A DNA stretch of 64,000 nucleotides from contig JAVETN010000002.1 of the NCBI GenBank assembly GCA_034006035.1, forward strand, positions 124,001 through 188,000. The letters run 5' to 3'. A program made the translations under genes and the position numbers. Source of the stretch: Desulforegulaceae bacterium. GTDB lineage: Bacteria > Desulfobacterota > Desulfobacteria > Desulfobacterales > JACKCP01. This document shows positions 25,259 through 33,633 of the stretch, one piece after another; the first letter of the stretch is position 1; each line of letters opens with the position of its first letter. Below the pieces are notes generated by a model that worked only from the letters and a program-made list of their open reading frames with translations, did no database searches and was not told where the DNA came from.

Positions 25259-25873
25259 TTTATAAAAAAATTCAAAAACAATATCTGCCTGTTTTGCAGC
25301 AGCAATATTTACACATGGGCTGAACGGAGGGGTTTTTTCATTTGATTCTGAAACAAAATCTCCCACTATATAAAAAGTTTCACTTATTTTTTTGACTTTT
25401 ATTCTGTCACTGTTTCCAAATCCTGAAATACCTGATGCAGAAACAAGAAGATTTCTTCTTTTCATAAAATATTCTGCTGTAATTTTTTTATAAAAACTAT
25501 TGTCAAAAGCTTCTATTATGGCATCACAATCATCAAATGTTTTTAAGTCATTTTTTGATTCAATTTTTTGGCAAAAGGTTTCAATTTCAAGATCAGGATT
25601 AATTTTCAAAAGATTTTCTTTTAATGCTTCAACCTTTGGTTTGCCGCATTGATTTAAAAAATAAAACTGCCTGTTTAAATTTGAGGGTTCAACTATATCA
25701 AAATCTATTAAAACAAATTTTGTAAATCCGCACCTTACAAGATTAAAGGCACAATTTGAACCAAGGCCCCCTGCACCTAAAACAGCAATTTTTATTTCTT
25801 TTAAAAAAAAATATTTTTCACTGCCAAGATAAGTTAAAATTCCTTTTTCAAATTCATTTATAACTTTTTCCAT
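25247..25873 (-). CDS. thiF: Sulfur carrier adenylyltransferase ThiF
   Basis: This 208-aa E1-like enzyme adenylates the C-terminal Gly of ThiS, the sulfur carrier for thiazole synthesis. The nucleotide-binding GAGGLGSNCAFNL and the LIDFDIVEPSNLNRQFYF motif are present, as is NPDLEIE. It is the short ThiF form. The ATG at 25873 shares bases with the thiH stop (TGATG), so translation is coupled; an upstream in-frame TTG would sit directly on the AAGGA site and is unlikely. The end KCSV falls in a repeat shared with thiE. Confidence 0.92.
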   Translation of the reverse strand: MEKVINEFEKGILTYLGSEKYFFLKEIKIAVLGAGGLGSNCAFNLVRCGFTKFVLIDFDIVEPSNLNRQFYFLNQCGKPKVEALKENLLKINPDLEIETFCQKIESKNDLKTFDDCDAIIEAFDNSFYKKITAEYFMKRRNLLVSASGISGFGNSDRIKVKKISETFYIVGDFVSESNEKTPPFSPCVNIAAAKQADIVFEFFYKCSV

Positions 25874-26976
25874 CAGATATACTGCCAATCCTTGTATACA
25901 GGCTGATAACCAAAATTTTTTAAATCCCCAGCCATTTCAACAACATTTCTTGTATCTGAAATATCAAATTGCCCTGTATCTTTTTCTTCCTGGGTATGTC
26001 CTCCTACCTTTGTTGAAACCCCGGCTGACATTTTTGTAACACCAAGTGGTAAAACATTATTTCTAAATTCCATATTTTCCCTTGTTGAAATTGTTATCCC
26101 GCATCTTGGCATAAAAAGTCTCAAAGCTGTCATAATCTGAACCATATTTTTATCTGTTACATCATAATCCGGCATAAAATCCCCTTCATGGGGTCTTATT
26201 CTTGGCAAAGAAACGCTTATTTCTGCATCTGTAAATTCACTAAAAAGATAATCTGCGTGAAGACCTGTAAAAAAGGCTTCTTTTCTCCATTCATCAAGAC
26301 CTAGAAGAGCTCCGATATTAATTGACCTCATACCTGCAGCTGCTCCCCGTTTTGGAGTATCAAGCCTGAATTTATAATCTTTTTTCGGGCCTTTGGGATG
26401 AAGTTTTTCATAAAGTTTTTCATTATAGGTTTCCTGATAAACGGTAAGAGAATCTCCGCCTGAATCAACAACCATTTTATATTCATCAATTGTCATAGGA
26501 TAAATTTCTATTGCAATTGATGTGAAATATTTCTTTAAAATCTCACAAGCTTTTGAAATATATTCAGGATTTGCCTTTTTTTTATCTTCTCCTGTTAAAA
26601 CAAGAATATGCTTTAATCCGGATGATGAAATAAACTTTGCTTCCCTTTCAATTTCATCATAGGTAAGATGTTTTCTTAAAATTTTATTTTTACAATTATA
26701 TCCACAATAAACACAGTGGTTTATACAATAATTTGAGATATACATGGGAGTAAATAAAGTAATAACACGGCCAAATTGCCTTAAAGTTATTTCATTTGCC
26801 TTTACTGCCATTTCTTCAAGAAAATTTTGGGCTTCCAAAGAAAGAAGGACAAAAAAATCATTTGCAGATAGAAAAGTTTTGTCAAGAACATCAATTACCT
26901 GATTTTTGGTTACAATGCTAAACTCATTTTCAAAATCAAAGTCTTTAAATTCTTTAATTTTTCCATAAAAATCCAT
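25873..26976 (-). CDS. thiH: 2-iminoacetate synthase ThiH (radical SAM)
   Basis: This 367-aa radical SAM enzyme cleaves tyrosine to 2-iminoacetate (dehydroglycine) for the thiazole ring under anaerobic conditions. The [4Fe-4S] motif is YCINHCVYCGYNC (C-x3-C-x2-C), and GGDSLTVYQETYN, GMRSINIGALLGL and ISVSLPRIRPHEG are typical. It uses tyrosine rather than the oxygen-dependent ThiO route, which fits an anaerobe. It is packed between thiG (1-nt gap) and thiF (overlap). Confidence 0.96.
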   Translation of the reverse strand: MDFYGKIKEFKDFDFENEFSIVTKNQVIDVLDKTFLSANDFFVLLSLEAQNFLEEMAVKANEITLRQFGRVITLFTPMYISNYCINHCVYCGYNCKNKILRKHLTYDEIEREAKFISSSGLKHILVLTGEDKKKANPEYISKACEILKKYFTSIAIEIYPMTIDEYKMVVDSGGDSLTVYQETYNEKLYEKLHPKGPKKDYKFRLDTPKRGAAAGMRSINIGALLGLDEWRKEAFFTGLHADYLFSEFTDAEISVSLPRIRPHEGDFMPDYDVTDKNMVQIMTALRLFMPRCGITISTRENMEFRNNVLPLGVTKMSAGVSTKVGGHTQEEKDTGQFDISDTRNVVEMAGDLKNFGYQPVYKDWQYI

Positions 26977-26977
26977 T

Positions 26978-27757
26978 TTAATTCTCCCCGCCCAAAAAGC
27001 CTGTCAAAGGAGATGAGGCACTGGCTTTTGTTTTTATTTTCCCGGCTTTTGCAAGAAAGCAACTTCTTCCTGCATTTACTGCATTTTTAAAAGCTTCTGC
27101 CATTAAAACAGGATTATCTGATGATGCAATTGCAGTATTTACAAGACAGGCATCAGCTCCCATTTCCATTGCCTCGCATGCATGGGAAGGCTTTCCAATT
27201 CCTGCGTCAACAATTACAGCTACCTTAATTTCATCAATAATAATCTGAATCATTTCCTTTGTTTTAAGACCCCTGTTTGATCCTATTGGAGCACCAAGAG
27301 GCATTACAGCAGCTACACCTGCATTTTCAAGCTGTTTTGCAACAACAAAATCAGGACTTATATAGGGAAGAACAACAAAACCTTCCTTTACAAGAATTTC
27401 TGAAGCCTTTAATGTTTCGTGGTTGTCCGGAAATAGATATTTTGTATCTGAAATAACTTCAATTTTCACCCAGTTGCCACACCCCGATGCCCTTGCAAGC
27501 CTTGCAATTCTTACAGCCTCATCATGGTTTCTTGCCCCTGATGTATTTGGAAGAAGTGTCATATGTCTTGGTATATAGTCTGTAAGATTTTCTGTTTTTG
27601 AATTAAAATCCACTCTTCTTAAAGCAATTGTTATAACTTCGCACTCAGATTTTTCTATTACTTCAGGAATCAGTGAATCATTAAAATATTTTCCTGTTCC
27701 TGTAAAAAGTCTGCTTTTAAGTTTTTTCCCGCCTATTTCCAAAAAATCTTCCATCAT
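26978..27757 (-). CDS. thiG: Thiazole synthase
   Basis: This 259-aa TIM barrel forms the thiazole phosphate ring from deoxyxylulose phosphate, ThiS-thiocarboxylate and dehydroglycine. Diagnostic segments are [36 protein letters not shown] (Schiff-base Lys), [14 protein letters not shown] and [20 protein letters not shown]. The first ATG overlaps the thiS stop (ATGA); the second ATG (27754) is slightly better spaced from GGAGG, so either may be used. Confidence 0.97.
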   Translation of the reverse strand: MMEDFLEIGGKKLKSRLFTGTGKYFNDSLIPEVIEKSECEVITIALRRVDFNSKTENLTDYIPRHMTLLPNTSGARNHDEAVRIARLARASGCGNWVKIEVISDTKYLFPDNHETLKASEILVKEGFVVLPYISPDFVVAKQLENAGVAAVMPLGAPIGSNRGLKTKEMIQIIIDEIKVAVIVDAGIGKPSHACEAMEMGADACLVNTAIASSDNPVLMAEAFKNAVNAGRSCFLAKAGKIKTKASASSPLTGFLGGEN

Positions 27758-27954
27758 CCGCCTCCCACAAACCTTAAAACCTCAAGCCTGTCGTTTTCTT
27801 TTAAAATTGTTTGATTATAATTTTTTGTTTCAATAACAGATTCATTTAACTCAACTACTATTTCATCAAAATTGGCTCCCTTTGATTTTAAAAATTCACC
27901 AAGAGCTGTTCCCCTTGGAATTTTTTCCTTTTGACCGTTTAAAATTACTACCAT
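27754..27954 (-). CDS. thiS: Sulfur carrier protein ThiS
   Basis: This 66-aa ubiquitin-like protein carries sulfur as a C-terminal thiocarboxylate. It ends RFVGGG with the required Gly-Gly. It is the first gene of the thi operon and starts about 105 nt downstream of the riboswitch terminator. It overlaps thiG by 4 nt. Confidence 0.95.
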   Translation of the reverse strand: MVVILNGQKEKIPRGTALGEFLKSKGANFDEIVVELNESVIETKNYNQTILKENDRLEVLRFVGGG

Positions 27955-28057
27955 TGATCATCCTTTCTTAAATTTGAATTTTACCTAAATCAAAGGCTCC
28001 TGAGTCTACCCGGACATAGAAGGTATTTAATTAGAAAAAAATTCAGGCTTAAAACAC

Positions 28058-28091
28058 AAAAGGCCTGCCCTCTATTGAAGGCAAGCCTTTT
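28058..28091 (-). terminator. Riboswitch-controlled intrinsic terminator
   Basis: On the - strand AAAAGGCTTGCC (28091-28080) pairs with GGCAGGCCTTTT (28069-28058), a 12-bp stem with one G-U pair, followed by GTGTTTT. It lies directly after the TPP aptamer and before thiS, as expected for attenuation. Confidence 0.8.
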
Positions 28092-28107
28092 AAATTTAAT
28101 CTTTAAC

Positions 28108-28193
28108 TTGGCTTCCCTTCGGCAGTACTAACTGCATCAGGTTCCAAGGGTTGGAAAATATTTTTCCTCTCAGCCTTTTATAAGGCACCCCCA
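28108..28193 (-). ncRNA. TPP riboswitch (THI element)
   Basis: Read on the - strand, the consensus blocks are in order: GGGGGTGCC, GGCTGAGAGGAA, ACCCTTGGAACCTGATGCAG and TTAGTACTGCCGAAGGGAAG. CTGAGA and ACCTGATC-type blocks are the invariant TPP contacts. It heads the thiSGHFE operon and is followed by a terminator stem, so TPP binding is expected to stop transcription before thiS. Confidence 0.96.
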
Positions 28194-28209
28194 GCATTAA
28201 TTTTTAAAA

Positions 28210-28238
28210 ATGCTAATTCATAGTTTTTTAAATGTAAA
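28210..28238 (-). promoter_or_regulatory. Putative promoter of the thi operon
   Basis: On the - strand TTTACA (28238-28233) and TAGCAT (28215-28210) are separated by 17 nt. They lie immediately upstream of the riboswitch aptamer. The match is good but not perfect. Confidence 0.55.
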
Positions 28239-28325
28239 GAAAATCTTTCTGGATTTTAATTTTAATTTATATAATAAAAAAATCTGAATCAAATTTGTAA
28301 ATATTTTTAAACAAAGGAAACATAA

Positions 28326-28952
28326 ATGCTTACCCCTGATGTTTTTATAACTTTTTTTGCAGCATCAACAATTCTTGCCCTTGCTCCAGGCCCTGATAAT
28401 ATTTTTGTTCTTACCCAGTCTGCCATTTATGGAAGACTTTCAGGAATTTTTGTAACTTTAGGTCTTTGCACAGGCCTTATTTTTCACACAACAGCTGTTG
28501 CTCTTGGAGTTGCTGTGATTTTCAAAACATCTATAATTGCTTTTAATATTTTAAAATATGCAGGGGCTGCCTATCTTTTATATCTTGCCTGGATGAGCTT
28601 TAAGGCTGGATCCACTGAAATTATCAATAAAGAACAACAAAAACTGCCTTTTTCAAAACTTTATAAAAGAGGAATAATAATGAATATAACAAACCCTAAG
28701 GTTTCAATATTTTTCCTTGCTTTTTTACCTCAATTTGCTTCTCCTGAAAGGGGTTTGGTTTCCCTTCAGATTATTTCCCTGGGACTTATATTTATTCTTG
28801 CAACAATTATAGTTTTTGGATCAATTGCTTTTCTTTCAGGAACTATAGGAACCTGGTTTTCAAAATCAGCTAAAGCCCAATCAATTTTAAATAAAACTGC
28901 TGCAGCTGTTTTTTTTGCACTGGCATTAAAACTTGCTATTATAAAACAATAG
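28326..28952 (+). CDS. LysE/RhtB-family amino acid exporter
   Basis: This 208-aa inner-membrane protein has six hydrophobic segments and the family signature ALAPGPDNIFVLTQSAIYGR at the N-terminus, then KYAGAAYLLYLAWMSF and MNITNPKVSIFFLAFLPQF. The family exports amino acids such as homoserine, threonine, leucine or lysine. The substrate is not readable. AAAGGAAACATAA precedes the ATG. It is divergent from the thi riboswitch and convergent with the YbaK gene, only 5 nt from its stop. Confidence 0.92.
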   Translation: MLTPDVFITFFAASTILALAPGPDNIFVLTQSAIYGRLSGIFVTLGLCTGLIFHTTAVALGVAVIFKTSIIAFNILKYAGAAYLLYLAWMSFKAGSTEIINKEQQKLPFSKLYKRGIIMNITNPKVSIFFLAFLPQFASPERGLVSLQIISLGLIFILATIIVFGSIAFLSGTIGTWFSKSAKAQSILNKTAAAVFFALALKLAIIKQ

Positions 28953-28957
28953 CCTAT

Positions 28958-29431
28958 TTAATCACAAATATCTCCAAATTCAGCATTAGTTATTTTTGCA
29001 AGATCTAATGGTGAAAGTTCCAGCTCAAGTCCTCTTTTACCGCCACTTACAATAATTGTGTCAAAATTCAAGGCTGAAATATCAATTATGGTTTCAAGCT
29101 TTTTCTTTTGCCCCAAAGGACTTATTCCTCCAACTAAATATCCTGTAACTCTCGAGGCTTCATCCGAGTTGGCAATCTCAATTTTTTTCACTTTAAGTTC
29201 CTTTGAAACAAGCTTGAGACTCAGCCTTTGTTCAGCCGGTACAATTGAGGTAAAATAATTTTTGGGTGAAGATGAATCCTTGACAATAAGTGTTTTAAAA
29301 ATTTTCAAAGGGTCTTCATCAAGTTTGTTTACAGCCTCTTTTCCATAGGATGATATTTCTTTATCATGTTCAAACCTTAAAATTTTAAATTTTACTTTAT
29401 TTTTCTTTAATAAATTAACCGCAGGTGTCAT
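28958..29431 (-). CDS. ybaK: YbaK/EbsC-family Cys-tRNA(Pro) deacylase
   Basis: This 157-aa protein hydrolyses mischarged Cys-tRNA(Pro). Family features are TPAVNLLKKNKVKFKILRF, KIFKTLIVKD (catalytic Lys), IVPAEQRLSLKLVSKEL and GYLVGGISPLGQKKKLETI, close to the E. coli YbaK pattern. It is a single gene convergent with the LysE-type exporter. Confidence 0.92.
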   Translation of the reverse strand: MTPAVNLLKKNKVKFKILRFEHDKEISSYGKEAVNKLDEDPLKIFKTLIVKDSSSPKNYFTSIVPAEQRLSLKLVSKELKVKKIEIANSDEASRVTGYLVGGISPLGQKKKLETIIDISALNFDTIIVSGGKRGLELELSPLDLAKITNAEFGDICD

Positions 29432-29793
29432 TTTTTGCTCTTTGTATATTTAATACTTTCATCGATAACAAATACTAGCTTTTGTTTTAATAGTTTTTCT
29501 AACTACTTGAATATATAATGACAAAAAGGTCATTCAAAAATCAAAAGGATAAGACCAAGTTAGATCCAGTATAAACTTTAGTGCCAATGGTTTCATCTCT
29601 TATTTTACAAAATATAAAAAGAACTATTTCACTATTTAATCTTCAAGTACATCAAGAAATTAAACAGATTACAATAAAATGAGTCATGTTCTGAACTTTT
29701 TATTAATCTGAGTTTATTTGCAATCCTAAAAAGATTCAGCTATAACGACCACAAATAAATGTTTCACTTTAGCATAAGTAATAAGGAGGATTT
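29432..29793. other. 362-nt intergenic region before the NCS2 permease
   Basis: No gene or known riboswitch is recognised. A small hairpin AATGAC / GTCATT lies at 29517-29534. The region is strongly AT-rich and must hold the promoters of the divergent ybaK and permease genes. No purine or xanthine aptamer core was seen. Confidence 0.5.
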
Positions 29794-31092
29794 ATGAACC
29801 AGATTAAAATCAAATACGGTCTTGATGAACGCCCGCCTTTACATAAAACTTTAATTTTTGGACTCCAATGGCTGGCTGTAACAATTGCAGCTGTGGTAAT
29901 TATAGGAAAAGTTGTGGCAGGTCTTCACTTTGATGAGCCGGCAAGACAGCTGCTTTATATGCAAAAATTATTTTTTATAATGGGACTGTCTTTATTCCTC
30001 CAATTAATCTGGGGTCATAAACTTCCTCTTATCACAGGGCCTGCTTCAGTTTTACTTATTGGTATTCTTGCAGGAGCAGGAAGGGATATAAATGCAATTT
30101 ATACCACAATTGCCATAGGAGGAGCTCTACAGGCAGTTTTAAGTGCAACAGGTTTATTTGCAAAAATTACCAAACTCTTTACTTCAAGGGTGGTTGCCAC
30201 CATTTTAATTCTTATAGCTTTGACAATTACACCCACAATTTTAAATCTTATTGTAACAGCAAAAACTCCTGAAATTTCTCTTTTAAATCTTTTGTTTGCC
30301 CTTTGTTTTTTTGCTGCAATGATCACTGCAGACAGAGTTCTTCCAGGTATTTGGAAAGCCACCATGCTTGTATGGGCAATTATTTTTGGAGCTTTTGCCT
30401 ATATGATTGTTGGCTCCCCTGAAATCTGGCTTGGCCAGGGCGAAGTTGGAATAATCTCTAATTTTTTTAAAGACTTTACAATTAAACCTGTTTTTGACCC
30501 GGGGCTTTTGATTTCTTTTTTTGTATGTTTTATTGCCTTGGCAATCAATGATCTTGGCTCAATTCAATCCATTGGAAGACTTATAAATCCTCCAGGCATG
30601 GAAAAAAGAACAAAAAATGGAATAACAATTACTGGAATTTCAAATATATTGGCAGGCTTTTTTGGAGTTATAGGCTCTGTTAACTTTTCAATGAGTGCAG
30701 GTATAATAGCTGACAATGGAAATGCTTCAAGATTTACAATGATTCCAACAAGTGCGGCCCTTATTCTCACAGCTTTCTTCCCTGGAATAGTTATAATTGC
30801 CTGGAATGTACCTTCTGTTGTAGTTGGTGTTCTTCTTCTTTATATAATGTGTGCCCAGATGGCCGCTGGATTAATGGTTGCTTTTTCACAAAAAGGATTT
30901 TCATTTCAAGACGGTCTTGTAATTGGAATCCCTGCCATGATAAGCATTTTGGTTTCCTACCTTCCTTTGGGTGTAAAAGATGCTCTTCCCTCTGTCCTTG
31001 TACCTGTTATTGGGAACGGATTTGTAATGGGAGTGGTTGCTGTGATGATTCTTGAGCATATTGCTTACAAACCTTCAAATATCAAACAATAA
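29794..31092 (+). CDS. NCS2-family uracil/xanthine permease
   Basis: This 432-aa inner-membrane transporter belongs to the nucleobase-cation symporter 2 family. Family motifs: LFLQLIWGHKLPLITGPASV, NDLGSIQSIG (the conserved N/Q-x-G-type substrate loop) and FFGVIGSVNFSMSAGIIADNG. About 12-14 helices are expected. Substrate is uracil, xanthine or urate and cannot be fixed. A strong AAGGAGG site precedes the ATG. It is followed by a large hairpin. Confidence 0.88.
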   Translation: MNQIKIKYGLDERPPLHKTLIFGLQWLAVTIAAVVIIGKVVAGLHFDEPARQLLYMQKLFFIMGLSLFLQLIWGHKLPLITGPASVLLIGILAGAGRDINAIYTTIAIGGALQAVLSATGLFAKITKLFTSRVVATILILIALTITPTILNLIVTAKTPEISLLNLLFALCFFAAMITADRVLPGIWKATMLVWAIIFGAFAYMIVGSPEIWLGQGEVGIISNFFKDFTIKPVFDPGLLISFFVCFIALAINDLGSIQSIGRLINPPGMEKRTKNGITITGISNILAGFFGVIGSVNFSMSAGIIADNGNASRFTMIPTSAALILTAFFPGIVIIAWNVPSVVVGVLLLYIMCAQMAAGLMVAFSQKGFSFQDGLVIGIPAMISILVSYLPLGVKDALPSVLVPVIGNGFVMGVVAVMILEHIAYKPSNIKQ

Positions 31093-31125
31093 ACCAATTA
31101 ACTGCTAAGGAATAATGACAGATTT

Positions 31126-31199
31126 TTTCTAAGCCGGTTTCAGGAGAAAAAGCTTTTTTTTCTCCTGTCCCAAAGCAAAAAAAGAATGAGGCTTAGAAA
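31126..31199. terminator. Nested inverted repeat, bidirectional terminator
   Basis: An inner stem CAGGAGAAAAA / TTTTTCTCCTG (31141-31151 with 31157-31167) sits inside an outer 10-bp inverted repeat TTTCTAAGCC / GGCTTAGAAA (31126-31135 with 31190-31199). It lies between the convergent permease and flagellar genes and can terminate both. Confidence 0.7.
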
Positions 31200-31257
31200 G
31201 AACAAAGCTTGATATTTTTAAATTTAAAAAGGCAAAACCCTGAACTTAGATATTTAA

Positions 31258-31830
31258 TTATTTTTTCACAAGCTCTTCTTTTTCTGTAAGAGCCCTGCTT
31301 ATAAGAGCGGCTTTTTCCGGATTTGTATTGGAAAGAATTTCTGCTGCTGCCTGGGGACGCATATAAGAAAACATTTGTTTGGCCACTTCAATATCCATAT
31401 TATTTACTATTTCAGCAGCTTTTTTGGCCTTCATATTTTCATAAACCTTGGAAAGATCTTTGTATTTTTGTTCTTCAGCATCAATAATTTTTTGTTCATG
31501 GGCTTCTTTTTCAATGGCTAAGTTTGCCAGAGCATTTTTTATTTTTTCATCAAGACTTTTAAGATTTTCAAGTTTAGCTTCAATTTCAAGCTCAAACCTG
31601 TCTAGTTTTCTTTCTCTTTCATTGAGCTTTTTTTCTTTTTCCTCAAGCTCTTTTTTCAAAGTTTCATAATATTTAACAGCACGAAACAATTCTCTATCCT
31701 GAATTACCCTGGGATCTTCTGTTTGATCTTCAATAGGAACAGAACCCTTTTCATCCTGGGCATAAAAAACCCCTGGAAAAAGACTTAAAGAAAAAAATAA
31801 TATAGTAAATAAAATTGTTTTAAGCTTCAT
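31258..31830 (-). CDS. MotE-like flagellar chaperone protein
   Basis: This 190-aa exported protein has a signal peptide (about 1-24), a long coiled coil rich in Lys/Glu (about 50-125) and a C-terminal MgtE-N-like helical domain (ENMKAKKAAEIVNNM, ... RPQAAAEIL, NPEKAALISRAL). This is the layout of MotE-type proteins that stabilise MotC or assist the stator in the periplasm, encoded at the end of fli operons. It overlaps fliJ by 11 nt. The name is by context and architecture. Confidence 0.75.
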   Translation of the reverse strand: MKLKTILFTILFFSLSLFPGVFYAQDEKGSVPIEDQTEDPRVIQDRELFRAVKYYETLKKELEEKEKKLNERERKLDRFELEIEAKLENLKSLDEKIKNALANLAIEKEAHEQKIIDAEEQKYKDLSKVYENMKAKKAAEIVNNMDIEVAKQMFSYMRPQAAAEILSNTNPEKAALISRALTEKEELVKK

Positions 31831-32275
31831 TGCATATTTCCCTGGCTTTTCTTATAGATGAAATTTCATCAAGTTCTTTTTGCTCTTCATAAATCATTTT
31901 CTCAATATATTGTTTCTTTTTTCTTGACTTAAGCTTTTCCAGGGCTTCTTTATTCTTTCTTGCCTGAATAAGCTTTTCAGTTCTTAAATCTTTTTCCCTG
32001 AAAAGCTCTAAAAGTCTGTGCTCTTCACTTTCCAGCCTTTGCTCAACAGAAGAAATATAACTTTGAAACATATTAAAATATTCTATGGTAATTCCCTTAT
32101 CAGTTTCTTCTTCAAGTTCTTGAAAAATAAGCATTCTTTGATACTTGATTGACTCAATATTTGCTTCACACTCGGTTATATCAAGGTTGATTGACATAAG
32201 TTCCTGAAGTGCTTCTTTTTCAAGAAAAGTTCTATATCTTAAAACAGATTCCAGCGAAAACTTAAACTTCTTCAT
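31820..32275 (-). CDS. fliJ: Flagellar export protein FliJ
   Basis: This 151-aa protein is a long Glu/Lys/Arg-rich coiled coil typical of FliJ, the stalk-like component of the flagellar export ATPase complex that contacts FliI and FlhA. It begins FKFSLESVLRYRTFLEKEA, the usual FliJ start. Sequence conservation is low in the family, so position directly after fliI is the main support. Confidence 0.88.
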   Translation of the reverse strand: MKKFKFSLESVLRYRTFLEKEALQELMSINLDITECEANIESIKYQRMLIFQELEEETDKGITIEYFNMFQSYISSVEQRLESEEHRLLELFREKDLRTEKLIQARKNKEALEKLKSRKKKQYIEKMIYEEQKELDEISSIRKAREICNEA

Positions 32276-32282
32276 TCATTCC

Positions 32283-33614
32283 TCACTTTGCAGGTGAAAG
32301 AATACTTTTAAGTATTGGGAAAGCCTGCTCAATTCTCATTTTTTTGTTTATTTCTTGCCTCAAAAACTCATTTATTTTTGGAGCAAGATTTTTCGCCCTG
32401 TCTATTTCAGGATCTGACCCGTCTCTATATGCTCCTATGGAAATCATATCTTCGGCATCACGATATTTTGAAAGAATCCTGACAGCCTGCTCCCTTAAAT
32501 TAAGATATTCAACTGGAGTTACATCACGGGCTACCCTGCTCACACTTGATAAAACATCAATTGCCGGATAATGACCTTTGGATGCAAGATCCCTTGAAAG
32601 TACAATATGGCCGTCAACTATTGATCTTACAGTATCTCCTACAGGGTCATTCATATCGTCACCTTCCACAAGAACAGTATAAATTCCTGTAATACTTCCA
32701 CTGCCTTTTATAGCTCCTGCTCTTTCAAGAAGAACTGGAATTTTTACAAAAAAAGAAGGTGTATATCCCCTTGTTGTTGGAGGTTCTCCGGCTGCAAGCC
32801 CCACATCTCTTGAAGACATTGCATATCTTGTAAGTGAATCAAGCAAAAGAAGGACTGTTTTTCCCTGATCTCTGAAATATTCTGAAATTGTAGTTGCAAG
32901 ATAAGCTCCCCTCATTCTTACAAGAGGAGGAGCATCTGAAGTTGCAGCTACAACCACAGCTCTTTTCATTCCTTCTTTACCAAGAATTTCCTCAACAAAA
33001 TCTTTTACCTCTCTTCCTCTCTCGCCTATAAGGCCTATAACAACAACATCAGCAGAAGTATGCCTGGTCATCATTCCCATGAGAACTGACTTGCCCACAC
33101 CTGAACCTGCCATAATGGCAACCCTTTGACCTCTTCCAAGGGGAATCATTGTATTAATAGCTGTGATTCCAACATCCATGGGTTCTTTTATGGGTTCTCT
33201 GTCAAGGGGATTAAGCGGTTTACCATAAAGATTGTAAAATTGTTGGGTTTTTATTTCACCTTTTCCATCAAGGGGATCTCCAAGACCGTCCACCACTCTT
33301 CCAAGCAAGGCATCTCCCACCGGAGCCACAGGTTTATCATCAATTTTAACAATTTTACTTCCCGGCTTAATTCCCCTTGTATCTCCATAGGGCATAAGTA
33401 CAGTTCTTCCCTGACTGAAACCAACCACTTCTGCAAGAACAGAGGAATTTTCGTCTGGAAAAATTTCACAAAGAGTCCCTATTCCAAGTCCTATGCCCGA
33501 AGCTTCAACAGCCAGGCCTTTTACAACCTCAATACGGCCTTCAATCTTTGAAAAAGAAGTGCTTTCAACAAGATCAAAATATTTGGAAAAATCTATATCA
33601 AGACCTATGTTCAT
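32283..33614 (-). CDS. fliI: Flagellar export ATPase FliI
   Basis: This 443-aa F1-beta-like ATPase powers flagellar protein export. Walker A is MAGSGVGKSVLM; VIGLIGERGREVKDF, TVLLLLDSLTRYAMSSRDVG (Walker B) and GEPPTTRGYTPSFF are diagnostic, as is RDVTPVEYLNL. Length is normal. It lies between fliH and fliJ in the flagellar operon. Confidence 0.97.
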   Translation of the reverse strand: MNIGLDIDFSKYFDLVESTSFSKIEGRIEVVKGLAVEASGIGLGIGTLCEIFPDENSSVLAEVVGFSQGRTVLMPYGDTRGIKPGSKIVKIDDKPVAPVGDALLGRVVDGLGDPLDGKGEIKTQQFYNLYGKPLNPLDREPIKEPMDVGITAINTMIPLGRGQRVAIMAGSGVGKSVLMGMMTRHTSADVVVIGLIGERGREVKDFVEEILGKEGMKRAVVVAATSDAPPLVRMRGAYLATTISEYFRDQGKTVLLLLDSLTRYAMSSRDVGLAAGEPPTTRGYTPSFFVKIPVLLERAGAIKGSGSITGIYTVLVEGDDMNDPVGDTVRSIVDGHIVLSRDLASKGHYPAIDVLSSVSRVARDVTPVEYLNLREQAVRILSKYRDAEDMISIGAYRDGSDPEIDRAKNLAPKINEFLRQEINKKMRIEQAFPILKSILSPAK

Positions 33615-33633
33615 AATTTATGCCTTTGCACCC

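Larger units (their letters stand above)
27955..28325. other. 371-nt region between thiS and the lysE-type gene
   Basis: It contains, on the - strand, the thi promoter, the TPP riboswitch and the riboswitch-controlled terminator, plus an AT-rich part near the lysE-type gene start. No coding sequence is seen. Confidence 0.8.

Noticed and set aside
29432-29793. Possible purine or xanthine riboswitch before the NCS2 permease
   Set aside because: No conserved aptamer core could be found; only a small AATGAC/GTCATT hairpin is present.
33126-33551. 141-codon + strand open frame over fliI
   Set aside because: Antisense to a clear FliI gene; amino-acid composition is not protein-like.
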